Source: Lingula anatina
Taxonomy: Eukaryota > Brachiopoda > Lingulata > Lingulida > Lingulidae
Assembly: GCF_001039355.2 (NCBI RefSeq)
Contig: NW_019775798.1
Span: 66,050-130,049, forward strand
Length of the DNA stretch: 64,000 nucleotides
Direction: 5' to 3'
This document shows, piece after piece, positions 1-13,662 of this stretch; the first letter of the stretch is position 1; each line of letters opens with the position of its first letter. A model generated the notes under the pieces. That model was not told the DNA's origin. It made no database searches and worked only from the letters and a program-made list of their open reading frames with translations. The translations under genes and the position numbers were made by a program.

Positions 1-485
1 ACATGCAGTCCGACGGAAGCCATACTTGTTTACCCAGCACGTGTAGTTAGGTGTTCTCAGAGGTCCGCGCGTGGCCAGTCGTTAGCAGTTTGAGCAGCCT
101 GTTTTCAGAGTCTTGAGCAGTACGTTTTTCATTGACCTGTAGTTGTTTCAGTTTCGATACATTTTTTTGTGAAACAGGTCACATGTCAGCCCTCACACCA
201 TCGCTACGCACACTTCAAGCGACATCATAATGTACGTAGACCTTTATTACAAAACGCGCCAGTATGGCGCAAGTTAAAGTTTTACTTGCGAATAGTGCGT
301 ACTTAGAGCTTTACGATATATTCAAATATGAGGCGAGGTGTCTGTTAAAGAAACTGACTTTAGTCCGTCGGACATGTGGGCCGATGAGTTAAAAGGGTTT
401 TCCAGCCCACAGAACTTTTGCCGGCATATGGCCGTGGTCCGACGGCTTTCGCAATCACTGATGGTGTTGGCCTTGGGATGTTAAT
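1..485. other. 3' flank and probable 3' UTR of TAF7
   Basis: No gene is visible here. On the minus strand the stop codon of TAF7 lies at 488-486 and an AATAAA lies at 248-243, so the proximal half is probably the TAF7 3' UTR. The distal part holds three copies of the 9-mer GTCCGACGG or its near complement (8-16, about 363-371 in inverse sense, 437-445), of unknown meaning. Confidence 0.5.
243..248 (-). terminator. candidate poly(A) signal of TAF7
   Basis: TTTATT on the plus strand reads AATAAA on the minus strand, about 240 nt beyond the TAF7 stop codon. The position fits a short 3' UTR, but no transcript evidence is available. Confidence 0.45.
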
Positions 486-3400
486 TCAAACTTTTCTCAC
501 CTCTTCTTGCTTTCTATTCTCCTGTTGCTGTAAATCTTCCAATGCACTCTGAATTCTCTCCTAAGACAGGAACAGAGATGGATTAAATGGTTATCAAGTC
601 ATAATATCAACATCTTGTTGATAAAATTGTATGGCAAAATGCTCCTAAAGTATATACCAAATGCCTTCACCTACACTACAATTCACTTAAAGTTAGGCCT
701 AGTATATTTCCACTTTCCAAAATATTTTTTTAATTCAGAACCTAAGCTGCAAACATGCAAATGCACCAAATTATTCAAATCATATCAGTTTACAAAAATA
801 TTTAGAATCTTACATAATAGTTCAACATTTCAAACGATAACAAGTTTTCTACATGTTTACCCTAACATCAGCATTGTCTATTTCTTCTAGCTGTTCCTCA
901 TAAGATTCCCTCTGCTGTCTAAGTTCTGACAGCTCCATTCCCAAATCTGACAACTTGTTCTCAAGGTCCACTAAAATATGGAAAATTACTTTAAACACTG
1001 CATGAGCTTGTATGAATGAGTGTGTGGGAAAGTGGTTATTTGTATCATTTTAGTATGTAAACGATTTTTCAAGAATATCATTAAAAATTCAGTGATAAAT
1101 ACTTAAGAAAAAAATCAACTGGTCAAATTCTGAAAATCAAAGATTAATTGTACGGTCCTCATCTCCAACTATTCTTTAAAAATATGTCCACGTTTCTACA
1201 ACTCACTGGTGTCTTCCTGCAGTGTAGAAGTCAGCTGTGACAGGCCGCCCTGCATGGAGTCTTCATCCATACTGTGCATCATACTGGAGGAACGACCAGA
1301 CAAGTTAGGCATGAACTGGGAATTGGAGTCCTCGTCTACGTCCATTATGTTCACTTCTTTCTCATCTTCTTCTTCATCTGAGCTGCTGACTTCACCAAAG
1401 ATGTCATGCGTGGCTAAAATATATACGATGTAATGGATAGTATTGTTATAGATCTGTGAAAAATTTTATACAAGCTGCTTATATCTTGCATGATTATGAT
1501 ATTCCACTACCAAATGATTTTAACATTTTACATCTTTAACTTCTCTTATTGTGACCACAATCTTTGTCACATGGTTTTCTTCATTGTAATATAATATGAT
1601 CTGTATCATATCTGATTCTTTATTTGGTCTAACTTCCTGTTCTAAAAGTAGTATCCAATGTGCCATATTTTGTAAACTTATGCCACCTGTAACTACTAAT
1701 ACTCCTGACCAATTCACGATCAGTACCACCAACTGGTTTAAGCACATTACTAGAACAATGCCACCCATTTTAGAGCAGCAGCAAATATATGATTTTTAAA
1801 GATTGGTTACTTGAGGTTCTAGGCCAAATCTAAGGCACCTTTGGCACATACACTGGTGAAATAACAATAACTTATGTACTACCTAGCTGTAGTTTTCTCT
1901 CCTGGGACAAGCCAGCCCCCACACTGCCTCCAGCTCCTTGAGTCTGTCCTGACTCTGTCACCACTTGCTTGTCTTCTTCCTCCTCTTCTGTCACCACCTC
2001 CCACTTAACATCTACAGCCTCGTTGTCAGTGCGGAACAAACGCTTCACTTCCTTCTCAATGTCTGGCCACTCTTCTACATTCTTGAGGAGCAAATAAACA
2101 TGTTAGGTCAAAGTGAAAATAATACTTAATGTTATTGTTCAATGTATATAGTGTACGTTTTTGGTAAGAGTGGTAAGAAAAATATGCTTATTTTAAGTAT
2201 CTGAAATATATAGTACTTCACAGCAGGCATGCCTTCTGACTAAAAATTTCTGATATTCTGTGGTATAAAAAACAGCAGCGATATTCAAAAGTCAGGACAG
2301 AACATTAAAATATGACTCTTTAAAATCAAATTATGTGCTTATATATATATATACATTTAAGTATTATATTCTCATTAATAGTGCTCTTGTTAACTGCATT
2401 AAATATTTTCCTACTTTTCTTTTTAGGATCTTCCTGAATCTTTTCTTCCTAGCATTCTTTAGAGAGGGAGTCACTGGAAAGATGAAACATTCCATAATGT
2501 TGGCATTCTACAGTATCCATTTACGAGTCCTTATCTGATTTAAAAACAGTAAATGATCATGTAGTTTATGTTTTACAGATATTCTGATAAACATTTAAGG
2601 CCATGGCTGATTATTTGAAGTGTATGAGGCACAAAAAAAAAAACTTTCATGATTTTTTTAAACTGAAAGATGTTACACATACAGCCATGATTCCACATGT
2701 ATTTCTTTTCTTCTTTCTTCTTAGAAAGCTCTGGCATCTCAGGTTCAGGCTCATCTTCAGTTGTGGCAATCATTAACTGTGCACAAAAAATAAACAGTTA
2801 AAGTGAAAGATAATAATATTATCATTTTTCATGAAGTACACAAACAATTAGTCATGCACTTACAGTATGCTCATATTCCTCATTTGTTCAGAATCTTCAA
2901 TAGGAATACCATCAGTCAAATGTTATTAGAGCATTATGAAAGATCTTACCTTCAAATTGTCTGAGTATTAATATCCCTTCAGGCCTGTTTAACAAAACAA
3001 CACGAGTCACAAATCTTAATCAGACAGCTAAGAATTCTTACCCATCAACGACTTATGTTTCAGAAGGATCTGAAAGGACTAATCTTGCTTTTTCCTGGCC
3101 AAATTGATTGAGAAACACTAGATGAGTATCACATAGCTGGCATGGCTACTTTAGTTTAAATAGCAGTCTTAGCTTTAAAAAAGGTCATAAGCCCATGTAT
3201 GTAACTTGTATCTTCAATCTCACCTGACAGATGTCTGCACACTTATAAAATGTTTTTCTGTCTGTGGTCTTCAATGTTTCTGTGATGGTTGGAAGATCCA
3301 CCAACTGAAAAAGTATTAGATCTAAACATCAATAATCAAACAAATATTTTTTCAAACATTTTTGCCCGACAACATTTAGCATCTTTTAATGCAAATCTAT

Positions 3401-4815
3401 TTTTTTTTTCAATTTAATGAGTTTCATATTATAATTATATTTTCATTTGACAATTTTAGTGTATGTACTTTACATTAAAAGTTGGACAAGAATGTTGAAA
3501 TCCCAGCTTTTTTAGTTCTAAAATCTGCAGATCTAGTATCAATTGTGATGTTAACAATGACAAGAAGAAACTAATATCAGGGCATAAAAACCACTAGAAC
3601 CTACCAAAGAAAGCATCTGACATAACTGAGAAAGAGAGAAAGTAAGTTTACCAAATAAAACTTCATTCTACATTCAGTACCTTTGCGTTAAAGACATCTC
3701 CACCATATCTGACCTGCCCAAGTCTGGAGTCTGGGTGGAAGTCTATGAACAGCTTGTCCTTCAGAGCCATGGAACCTGACTGAATGTCTCTTCTAAGTGC
3801 CATAGCTGGGCCCTAGGAGTCAAGGTTAAACACAACATGGAGTTTAAGACAGGTTGATGTCCATAAATAAATGTAGATAGCAATAGCAATGGTTAACTTG
3901 GTCCTTTAGATTTGCACTGGTCTTGAAAGACATAGCCCAATGGGGTTGAGCTCCCAAGACGGAAATATGTTGAGTGCATTGATAATCTTTACATTTTGTC
4001 TTTTTTACACATAGTACACACTTAACATAGTACTATGTGAAAAGAGTATAACTCCATGTACACGAATCTCAGTTTTCTTCATACCAAATGTGTCCATGAC
4101 ATAAAGCACAGGTGCTGTATTTACTTGTGCCCTGAATTTTAAGTGCATCAAATCGGTGAATAAGTAAGCTCAGCTTCTGTGTTCTTTTCATGGGCACATT
4201 TCAAAAGAGGAAATCCAAGATTTGTAGAACGTTACAGATCTGGTCAGATATTATTTCAAGTGTGCTGTGTGTAAAAAGAGACAAAATACCAGAATAATCA
4301 ACTAAATCGATGTACCTACTCCTTGGGAGTTCTACACCCTTGTAAGTGTTGTCTCTGTGGTGGGTTTCACTCTAAACTTTACTTCAGACTAAAGTAAGAC
4401 TAAGTGCATGAGACCTACAGTAGCTTGCAGTTGCAGTGGCAATGACTCCAATTTGAGCATCAATGAAGATACTTGTAATTATTTGAGAGAAGTGTTTATT
4501 CGCCAAAATAGTTGCAAGTTTATAATCTTGCTATTGGTGTATATATATAATGAAGGCTGACCTATTCAATAAAATAAAACATTATAAAATATATATTGGG
4601 TATTAACTAATGTCCTAACTTGCAAATATCACGCATTATCAGAGACAGAGTGAAAAGACGCCGGCGATGCAACTTGCAACAAAGCAACATTTAGCAATAT
4701 TTTGCACGTATATAACGCACAATAAACTACTCACTGGCGGCATTCTTAAAATGAAGTGCTGTTCTAAATCAAATGGAGCATCTTCCTTCTTTTTTGTACT
4801 CGTTTTGCCACTCAT
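486..4815 (-). CDS. TAF7: TAF7, transcription initiation factor TFIID subunit 7 (nine coding exons)
   Basis: TFIID subunit that in other animals binds TAF1 and restrains its acetyltransferase activity in the nucleus. Coding exons in transcript order: 4815-4735, 3812-3681, 3304-3224, 2776-2683, 2473-2415, 2081-1883, 1413-1207, 970-861, 560-486. All junctions have GT/AG borders and compatible phases, giving 345 residues against about 349 in human TAF7. Exons 1-3 encode the start of the TAFII55 N-terminal domain ([44 protein letters not shown]). Exons 4-6 carry [20 protein letters not shown] and [17 protein letters not shown], closely matching the human order. Exon 7 has an acidic Ser/Glu stretch ([11 protein letters not shown]). 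Exons 8-9 form a Glu/Leu-rich coiled coil ending near EEVRKV. The start is the first ATG, next to the conserved N-terminus. The 59-nt exon 5 is easily missed. Family assignment is firm; exact acceptor choice for exon 6 is slightly less so. Confidence 0.95.
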
Positions 4816-5120
4816 AATCGCAATTTACTTGTAACATTCAAGTATTTTCCTGAATTGGCTTGCCGGAAGTTTTTGCTGCCACCTGTAGGCACTATTCACA
4901 GATGACCTCTTATCTGTCACTGTGTTCTTACGCTAAATACACCTGACTCATTGCCATATTTTCTCACCTGAGAGAGATTTGTTTCGTAATCAGAACAACA
5001 CACTTAAAACGAGATAGTTCAATGGCTGCCTGTAATTTGTATTTAGATATCGAAACGGAAATCCCTCAGTGACTAATTTTTATTACGTGGAGTCACAAGG
5101 CAATTTGATCATGGCTGAAC
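4816..5120. promoter_or_regulatory. putative bidirectional promoter, TAF7 (-) / NIPA2 (+)
   Basis: The start codons of two divergent genes are about 305 bp apart, so both promoters must lie here or overlap. An ETS/GABP-type site CCGGAAGT is at 4863-4870, only 48 bp from the TAF7 ATG; such sites are common in divergent housekeeping promoters. There is no TATA box in an obvious position. A short upstream frame (ATG at 5022, stop ending 5072) may lie in the NIPA2 leader. Transcription starts are not known. Confidence 0.55.
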
Positions 5121-7444
5121 ATGGTAAGTGGTACAACGTAACTTCATACATCAATAGTTTTTTGTTTTTGTACACCTGTATGTTGTTATGTAAAATGAAC
5201 ATATGCTGCCTGGTTGCTTGTTATATAATTTAACTCCTTACTTTGGTGAGTGATGTCATAGATTGTGTTTTAACTCTGATTTAGTAAAAGTATTTTGTGT
5301 CATTGGCAACCAGTTGCACTGTCACTGTCACTCAGTGATAGAGCTACCAAACGCAGCTTGGCAGCCTTACGGCTGACCATTGAATGAAGATATGATAAAC
5401 ATCGCCTTCCAGTATCAGTAAACAAAGATAACAACAATAGGTAACATATTAAGTGTAAGACATATGATCACTGTTCGAAGTTTGTTCCTGATTAGTAAAC
5501 GGGTTACAGTGAGGGTTAGATCATCGTTTAGACTAGTCTAGTAGATTGAGGCAAGCCGGTTGGGGGTTAGATCAAAGTAGCGTATCATGATGAAGTAGGA
5601 CTTAGAGATGGATTTATTTCTCTTTGATGCCGTAGATAAATATATTGTCAAAAATGTGGATTAGCTATAGCTTGAGACAGGTAAGTATGTTGGTTATGAA
5701 TACAAGATATTATTACTCAATCAAATATGGAATGGGTACGGGTGTAACGTGACAGAGAGTCCCCCCCATGATAGAGTCTGCTTCCCATTCGTTTATGAAG
5801 GTAAGCCTCCGCCTAGATCTTGACCCACTTAAGTCAGGCTGACCCTAACCATTATAACTAAATGGAGGGCGGACTTTCTGTTGCATGGACCCTCTTGTCT
5901 CATTACACCGGAAAAATAACCCTTTTGATTGTTCAAGCTTTTGTAAATTTTGAAATTTATGGAATGGTATATGAATGTGAAAATGTATACAAAATCTAAG
6001 TTGTTTTGTCTTTTGATATTTTACATACAATAATAAATGCTGAGGCAAATTTTGAACTTTGATGTTTCAGAAGTAAAAGATAACTAGTATAGAACATTTA
6101 CAGAGTACAAGTAGGTCATTAGACCTACTAGTACATGGGTCATAGAAAGTTCATATTGCAGCAATTTCAATTTGCTGGCATGCTGGACTAGTAAATGACA
6201 GATATTGAAAGTTAACAAGAAAGTTTACTGTAAGTTATTTTATTGATAGGTTGGGAACATTTCAGGAAGTGACATGTCCTTTAATGGATATTCCTATGTT
6301 GAATTAATTTCAAAATATCCAGTTCCCTAATACTCTTTTAATTATAATTTATGGATAAACAGTATAAGAAATATAAACTATTTCTTACATAAATAAGTTC
6401 TAAGAAAGGCTGTTTTATAATTTTATCATTTTCTTAGAAGTGTTTTAAAATAATTTTTGGATTGGCTTTATACAAAATCATGAAACCACAACCACTACTG
6501 CTATGGCATTTGCTCTCTTTAAAATCTTGTTTTATTTTTCAGTTGCTAGGATATGGTTGTTATGCATCACATGGAGCCCTTTCATTAATGATAGCTACTG
6601 CACATTGGTTATTTTGCATTTTCTCCACATTCAGACTGATTATGTCTAGTATGAGAGAGAGAGTCAAGCCTCAAGGGTGTATTCTAATTTCTCATCGTCC
6701 TACTTAATGACTACTACTTATTGACAGGCACAATGATTTAACTTATTCAGCCTTTATAAGATTAACAGTAAAACATGCACAAGTCCCTTGTCACCTGATA
6801 AAACCCAGTGGGACACCATGACAGATTAACTTGAGCCTAAAGCTTTTCTGTAAATGTATTAATCAGATCATTATGGAAGGTGTCGTGGTGCCTAAAGTGT
6901 ATGAAAGGCTTAATGACTCCAGGTGGTTTTCTACAGGGACTAGTGAGCAGCTTATGTTAGAGGAGCATAGATAGTATTAGGGTGCATTCCCATAGATTTT
7001 AGATCGATCTATCCCCATAGGGAGTCTCACTAGATTACTGTCAGATAATCTCGATAAAATGTTCGTCCCGCCTACTACAAGCTGTAAGGGGGTAATTAAA
7101 TTTTGTGCCCGCCCGGCTGACAGCTATTTAGCATGAACCCCCAGGGAGTTAGGTCGATCTAGTTGGATCGATCTAATCTCTGGGAATGGGGTCTTAGTGA
7201 TGGAGTTAAAAGCCAGGCCTAGAACCATAGTTGCTGCATGTCAAGAGGCTTTTAAGCAAATATTATTTAATGGTTTGAAATTTGTCATTGGAGAATTTAT
7301 ATTAAGTAAAATTAAGCTATTTGAAGTGCACTTAGATTTGCTGTAATTCCACTCTTTGCATTGTGCTCCATGGATATTTTAATACCTTCCCAAAAGGTAG
7401 GGGGTGGGTGTTTAGGTACAATGACATTACTTTTATTTACTCAT

Positions 7445-7483
<39 letters not shown>

Positions 7484-10400
7484 TAATGTGAACTATCAAA
7501 GCAGTTTTGAAACTGCAGTCTTAATCATGAACTGATATTCCACCACTAATAAAATAACGTCTCTTCTGTCAAATGAAGTATCAACACTTTGATACATTTC
7601 CTGAAATGTAGAGGCATATGTGCAGTTCACTCATGGACTGTAATGGCTGTGCTGGGTGCCATGCTATCTCAACAATCTTAGTGGAAATAATTTCTTATCA
7701 TTGGTAGCTTAGACACCCCCTTTCTTATTTATGTAAAGATTTCGAGATTTCTCATATAAATATAACAGTGGTTTAGCCACTTATATATGAACCACTATTG
7801 TAGTGCAGGTGGGAAATCATAATCAAACTGTCAGCAAAAGCATTATGTGACTAAGCCAGGTTTTTACAAGTGGACTGTAAAAGCATCACAGAAGAAGGTG
7901 TTAATCGCATCAGGTACTAGTACCTGAAGATGACAAACAAAAAAGCAATATCTTCATGCATTGAAGGCGATCCAGTCTTGTAATTTAGGCATCCATACTA
8001 GTAATTCCTCGGAGACACCATTTCTCTGTATTAGATCAAGCACTGACCTGATGTAATGAAAATAAACTTGCAGGATGAAGTATACATTATGTTAAGGGAT
8101 ATTTTTCAGCCTGTGATCTAAAACTTGTTAGTCGGGTAAATTCATCAATTACATGACTAGGTATAGAAGTTATATGTATTCAGCAGAGGATGCTTGGTAC
8201 GTGATGGAGTTTCTTAGTTGATGATTGTGAGAGAAAGAGGGAGTTATGTACCAGTAATCTTGGAGTCGTATGCCCTAGCTTAGTAAGCCTAATCTAGTTT
8301 GCAGTGAAAGAAGACCCGTACTGAGTTTTGGCAGGTGAGGAAATTTTATACATAAGTTCTTTGAGGTTGATTTCCTTCCATGTAATTTTCACCTGTGCAT
8401 TTAGTATGACAAAATGAAACAACGCATGTGGATTTAAAATTTAATTTGCCCACACTTATCTGACTGTATGTTTGACCTGACTGATGTTATGGTACAATTT
8501 TTATAAATTACTAGGAAACAGTGGTCGGATATTTGAAATAGACAATGTAATATAATGGTGAAATTGCCTTTCCTGTATAACTGATGTGCTGTCCTCACAT
8601 TAGATAAGCCTGTCCTCCTATGAAAAAAAACCCTCTGGAAGCTATTTGTTTTCCTACCTGTTGGACAATTTAAGGTTTCACTTTGTTCACTGCAGCAGAT
8701 AGGAAGGCTGTTTTAAGTGCAGTATATTATGATGCTCAGAGATTGATGTCCAGGCTGATTTCTAGGGAATATCCTGTGTTTTGTTAAGGTAGCAATTTTC
8801 GATGAATCAAAGGATAATGAAACCTTCAGTACTTAGCAACAGGATATACAGTGTATTGCTGGTAATACACTGTAGCACATAAGTTTATTTTTTGTAAGCC
8901 TGCTAAAGTCAAACACTAGTAGCGAGCTTCTGAATTTTCAGCAATACTGGCAATTTTATTAGTGACGAGCAGAAAACTAGTTGAATTTTGAAGAAGGCCA
9001 TTAATGCAACAGGAAGAAGAAATTGGTGAAAAGGGATTTATTACGGCCCAAGGAAGGGAAACGAGCTAAGGTTCCTTGGATTCTTTCTGGAATGGAACTT
9101 ATCAGAAGACTCAGATTCTTGATGAGCTAGCCCAGACTGTCTTAACCAAATCAAGGTTTTCGGGGTTGGTAAATGGATGCAGTCGACATCTTGATGTTGT
9201 TTGAAGTTGTTCTGAAAAAAGGATACCATAGATACAGAGCATTTTTGGTGAACCAGTACAGGGAAATCCCACAAATGTCAGGAATATCAAGTCTTTCCAG
9301 GCAATCAATTCTTTCCAGGCAAAAAGCAATGGAATTCTAGGAATATTGGGAATTTTTTTTACATTCTGGCATGCATGGATAAAAATGGATGAGAAATGTG
9401 AAAAGTTATCATTACTGGAAGCATTGATGTTGATAAAAACGAAATTGTATGAAAATAGAATTATGGTTGTTAATATTTTATAACTTCAATTTACTCATAG
9501 CATATAAATACTGGGGAGAAATGATGGTATTATATGGATATGATAAAGGTATTATAATAGGATCTCTATCAGTTTTTATCAGCAGGAACCATAAATAACT
9601 GGTGTGTGAAAGTATTCAGCCTCTGATTGGGGGGCGGGGGGGGGGGGGAGTATGGATTCCAAGAATAATTTGTGTAAGAGCCAGCATGGTGTGATAGTTT
9701 ACATGTCAGTTGCATGAATCAGAAGACTTCTAGAAATAAATGATGCTCATACTCTTAATAGTATGGTTCTCAGAAATGCGTTGTTTCATAAAGAACCCGT
9801 ACAGGGGATTCAGCCAAAGATGTGAAAGATCAAGTTCCAGAGTTTTCAGTTTGGATTGTTCTACTTGATAAGAAAAGAGAAGGAGGCAGTTTCAGAATCT
9901 TTTCTGGATAATTCTTTGGAGCCAGTTGTTTTCATTATACGGATTCACTGCAGTTCATTTGGATCCAAGATGTAAGATGGTTTCAAATTAAGTGAAAATA
10001 TTCTATTTGACTACTGGTATATGAATATCTATTGCAGCTAGGTTTAGCTGCCAAACAGTTTAATGTTATCATATGTAACCTTATCAGCATTGGCTTCAAT
10101 TTAAGAAGCCCCAAGGCTTTTGTTGTTGATTTTGATTTATCTGTACATTGATTTTGTACAGAAATAGCACATGGGGCATTTAATACACGGGGAAGCTTGT
10201 TGCTAGACCAGTTACCCCTGTGTAATACCACATTGAAAATTGGTTTCTAAACATCTTAAAACAACAAGAATTGTGCCCAGTGAGATTTTAGTTTTGAGAT
10301 TAATGTCAAATTACATGTAGCCGTGGAATCCTGGACCACTCTAGGAATTGAGAGTCATGCTTTGAATTTATTTATTTATTTATTCATATGCTATACAATG

Positions 10401-13400
10401 AATATTGAGATGTAAATACATTCATATTCACATTTCCTTATTATATATTGTTTTGATGTTTCAGAACTGTTGAGGCCAGTCTTTCACTGCATTATATTGA
10501 ATTATTGTAATATATTAATCAGAACATAATACTTTCTTGTGACCTAGTTATATATGGTATAAATTTACACATTGTTAGTGAGTGAAGCAATGTCCTCACA
10601 GTTTCTGGTTATGATAACACTCACTATTGTGTCTGTGTATTTAACTCTCCTATTTCAGTGGTATGGCTGAAAGTGGTGGCATTGAGTAACATGTAGACTT
10701 GCATGAATCTAGGGCTCAGTATTGTGCTCTAGCATGGATACTGTACAGTGGTATTAAGTTGCTATTTCTTTTCTTTTCAGTTACAAAGACCGTTTGTTAT
10801 CCGTGCATGTCTGACAATATTGGTACTGCTGACTGTATTCTGGGTTCTCTATAAGATTCACACAGAAGGAAGCCTCTCGCAAAGTTTTCCAACCATTTTA
10901 GGACTGACATTTCACATGATGTCTTCCTCTGCCTCCACTGTGGTAAGTGATTTGCTCTTTCGCATTATATCACATAAGGTTTCCAGGGGAGGATTTAAGC
11001 TGTCTTCTGGGTCTTCTGGAAGACGGTCAGATTTTAAAGTTTTTAAGAGATATCCAATTTTTTTTTTTTTTTTTATTCGGAAGACGGTCAAAAATAGAGA
11101 ATAGATCAATAAAGATTATTGGGAAGACTGTCAGAAAATATCTCTGGATCTGCATCTGGTAAACTTTCTTATGATATCACATGTAATTTCATGTGGCATA
11201 ACATACAGATTCACTTGATACTCAAATTAACCTCTGTTGGCAATTAGAATACAAAGGTACATATTTATGTTTTTGATGAGCTGTTTTTTTTTTTAAATAA
11301 ATTTATAAATTACAAGACCTTTTTGATATTAGCTTACTAGTATCATATTCAGAAGTTTCAAATGTTTATTATGAGAGAAAACTAATAAAGCATTGTTTTA
11401 GGTAGTTAATTATTTTGTTAGAATTAAGTAATTACTGCGACTTTGTTTAGACTTGGATCACATGCATATTCAGTATTGGAATTATCATCAAAATATTAAT
11501 GAGGGCTTTAGGGAATAACCTCTTTATTTGATTCCCACTTATATATCATTATAAATACTGCAGCTGCATATCTAAAAGTACAGCATTTATGTTGAATTGG
11601 GAATTTCCATAATTTCTATACTCAAATTATTCTTAAAAAATNAGAGGTATCCATTTTTTTTTTTTTTTTTTTTTTTCGGAAGACGGTCAAAAATAGAGAA
11701 TAGATCAATAAAGATTATTGGGAAGACTGTCAGAAAATATCTCTGGATCTGCATCTGGTAAACTTTCTTATGATATCACATGTAATTTCATGTGGCATAA
11801 CATACAGATTCACTTGATACTCAAATTAACCTCTGTTGGCAATTAGAATACAAAGGTACATATTTATGTTTTTGATGAGCTGTTTTTTTTTTTAAATAAA
11901 TTTATAAATTACAAGACCTTTTTGATATTAGCCTACTAGTATCATATTCAGAAGTTTCAAATGTTTATTATGAGAGAAAACTAATAAAGCATTGTTTTAG
12001 GTAGTTAATTATTTTGTTAGAATTAAGTAATTACTGCAACTTTGTTTAGACTTGGATCACATGCATATTCAGTATTGGAATTATCATCAAAATATTAATG
12101 AGGGCTTTAGGGAATAACCTCTTTATTTGATTCCCACTTATATATCATTATAAATACTGCAGCTGCATATCTAAAAGTACAGCATTTATGTTGAATTGGG
12201 AATTTCCATAATTTCTATACTCAAATTATTCTTAAAAAATTAGCAAAAATCCCCCTTTTTAATACTGAAACATACAAACTGTAGTCAAGTTGAATTTCAA
12301 CAGAATGGTAAATAAGGTTGTAAGTTTACCTGTGCATAAACTTTTGTACAGTATATATAACTCCTCTGGGGCACTGACCCGTACCTGAGACATGTAGGTC
12401 AGGTGTTAACAGAAATGTGGACCCGTTCTCTATACCAGCTTAACAATGGATAACCAAATTTAATCACTTAATAGCTAAATGCCCTTTGAACAGCTTGTAC
12501 AGAAGAGTAGATTATTTATAATAAAGCTTTTTTCAACAGACATGTCGATTGAAAAATACACTATCTGTCTGTGATTGACTATTTGAAAAATTCTACATGT
12601 AGATTGTCATTAGCTGTCCTAGTGACCGTGACTGTACTTTTGCCCAAGGTAACTTCACCTGCTCTCTGAACCATCACTTTATGCTGCATAATGGTGTTAC
12701 TCTGCGTTCTAATCTGCCATAGTAAACTGCTAGACATAGAGTTGTGACTCAGATTTATAGGTCATGAAGGGTCCAGTGCAGTAACCTGAGATGTTATGTT
12801 GTTGTCTTTTGAACATAACACACACACACACACACACATGCACACACAATGACCTGTACTACATATATCATGGAGGTACATATATTACAGAGAATCTAAT
12901 CATGTTAAATATTTGAACATGTGTTTTGAAAATTGAGCTTTTTTGTGGATTTATCATGATTGTGGAAATAGTATGAACACACACACACACACGCAAACAC
13001 ACACTCTCTCACACACACCAAATATCAATTTTGTAACATGTTATGAACTTTTCAATTTCAGAACTCCACCCTAAGCCCTAGCATCATGCCGACCAATGGC
13101 ACCCACGTCCACTCTGTAGACCCTGATAAAGCTATGAGGGATTTCTATATAGGATTCTTCCTGGCAGTCAGCTCCAGTATATTCATTGGTGCAAGCTTCA
13201 TATTGAAAAAGAAAGGACTGAAGAAGTTGGCTACTAGTGGAACAAGAGCAGGTGTTTATTGCTTAAAGTTGATATTCTTAAAATACAAAATGTTTTAATT
13301 TGTATGGACTGGGATCACTTTGTGGATGGATAAACCAGCAGGGATAAGGGAGTGAGGTGATTTTTAAAATGAAATCACTGTTCAGTCATTATAATGAAGG

Positions 13401-13619
13401 GTGCTTGCAGGATGTAATGCAATCATATATTGAGGTGCAGCCTGTGTCTTGAAGGGGAAAGAGTTGCAAAATGAACTTTTTTGAAGATAGAATTGGTTTA
13501 GTCAGTGTAATCCATACTTGGGTTTATTCAGAATGTTATGCAGTCAAATGTTTATACTTAATGAGAATGAATACCACCTTAATCTGATATATCACAGTCA
13601 CAAAACACTGAGAGGCAAA

Positions 13620-13662
<43 letters not shown>

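Noticed and set aside
11046-12240. A genuine recent tandem duplication within the NIPA2 intron
   Set aside because: The copies are separated by a lone N and differ like alleles; an assembly join is the simpler explanation.
13621-13660. CRISPR-like or other functional array in the CA-repeat regions
   Set aside because: These are plain dinucleotide microsatellites with no spacers.
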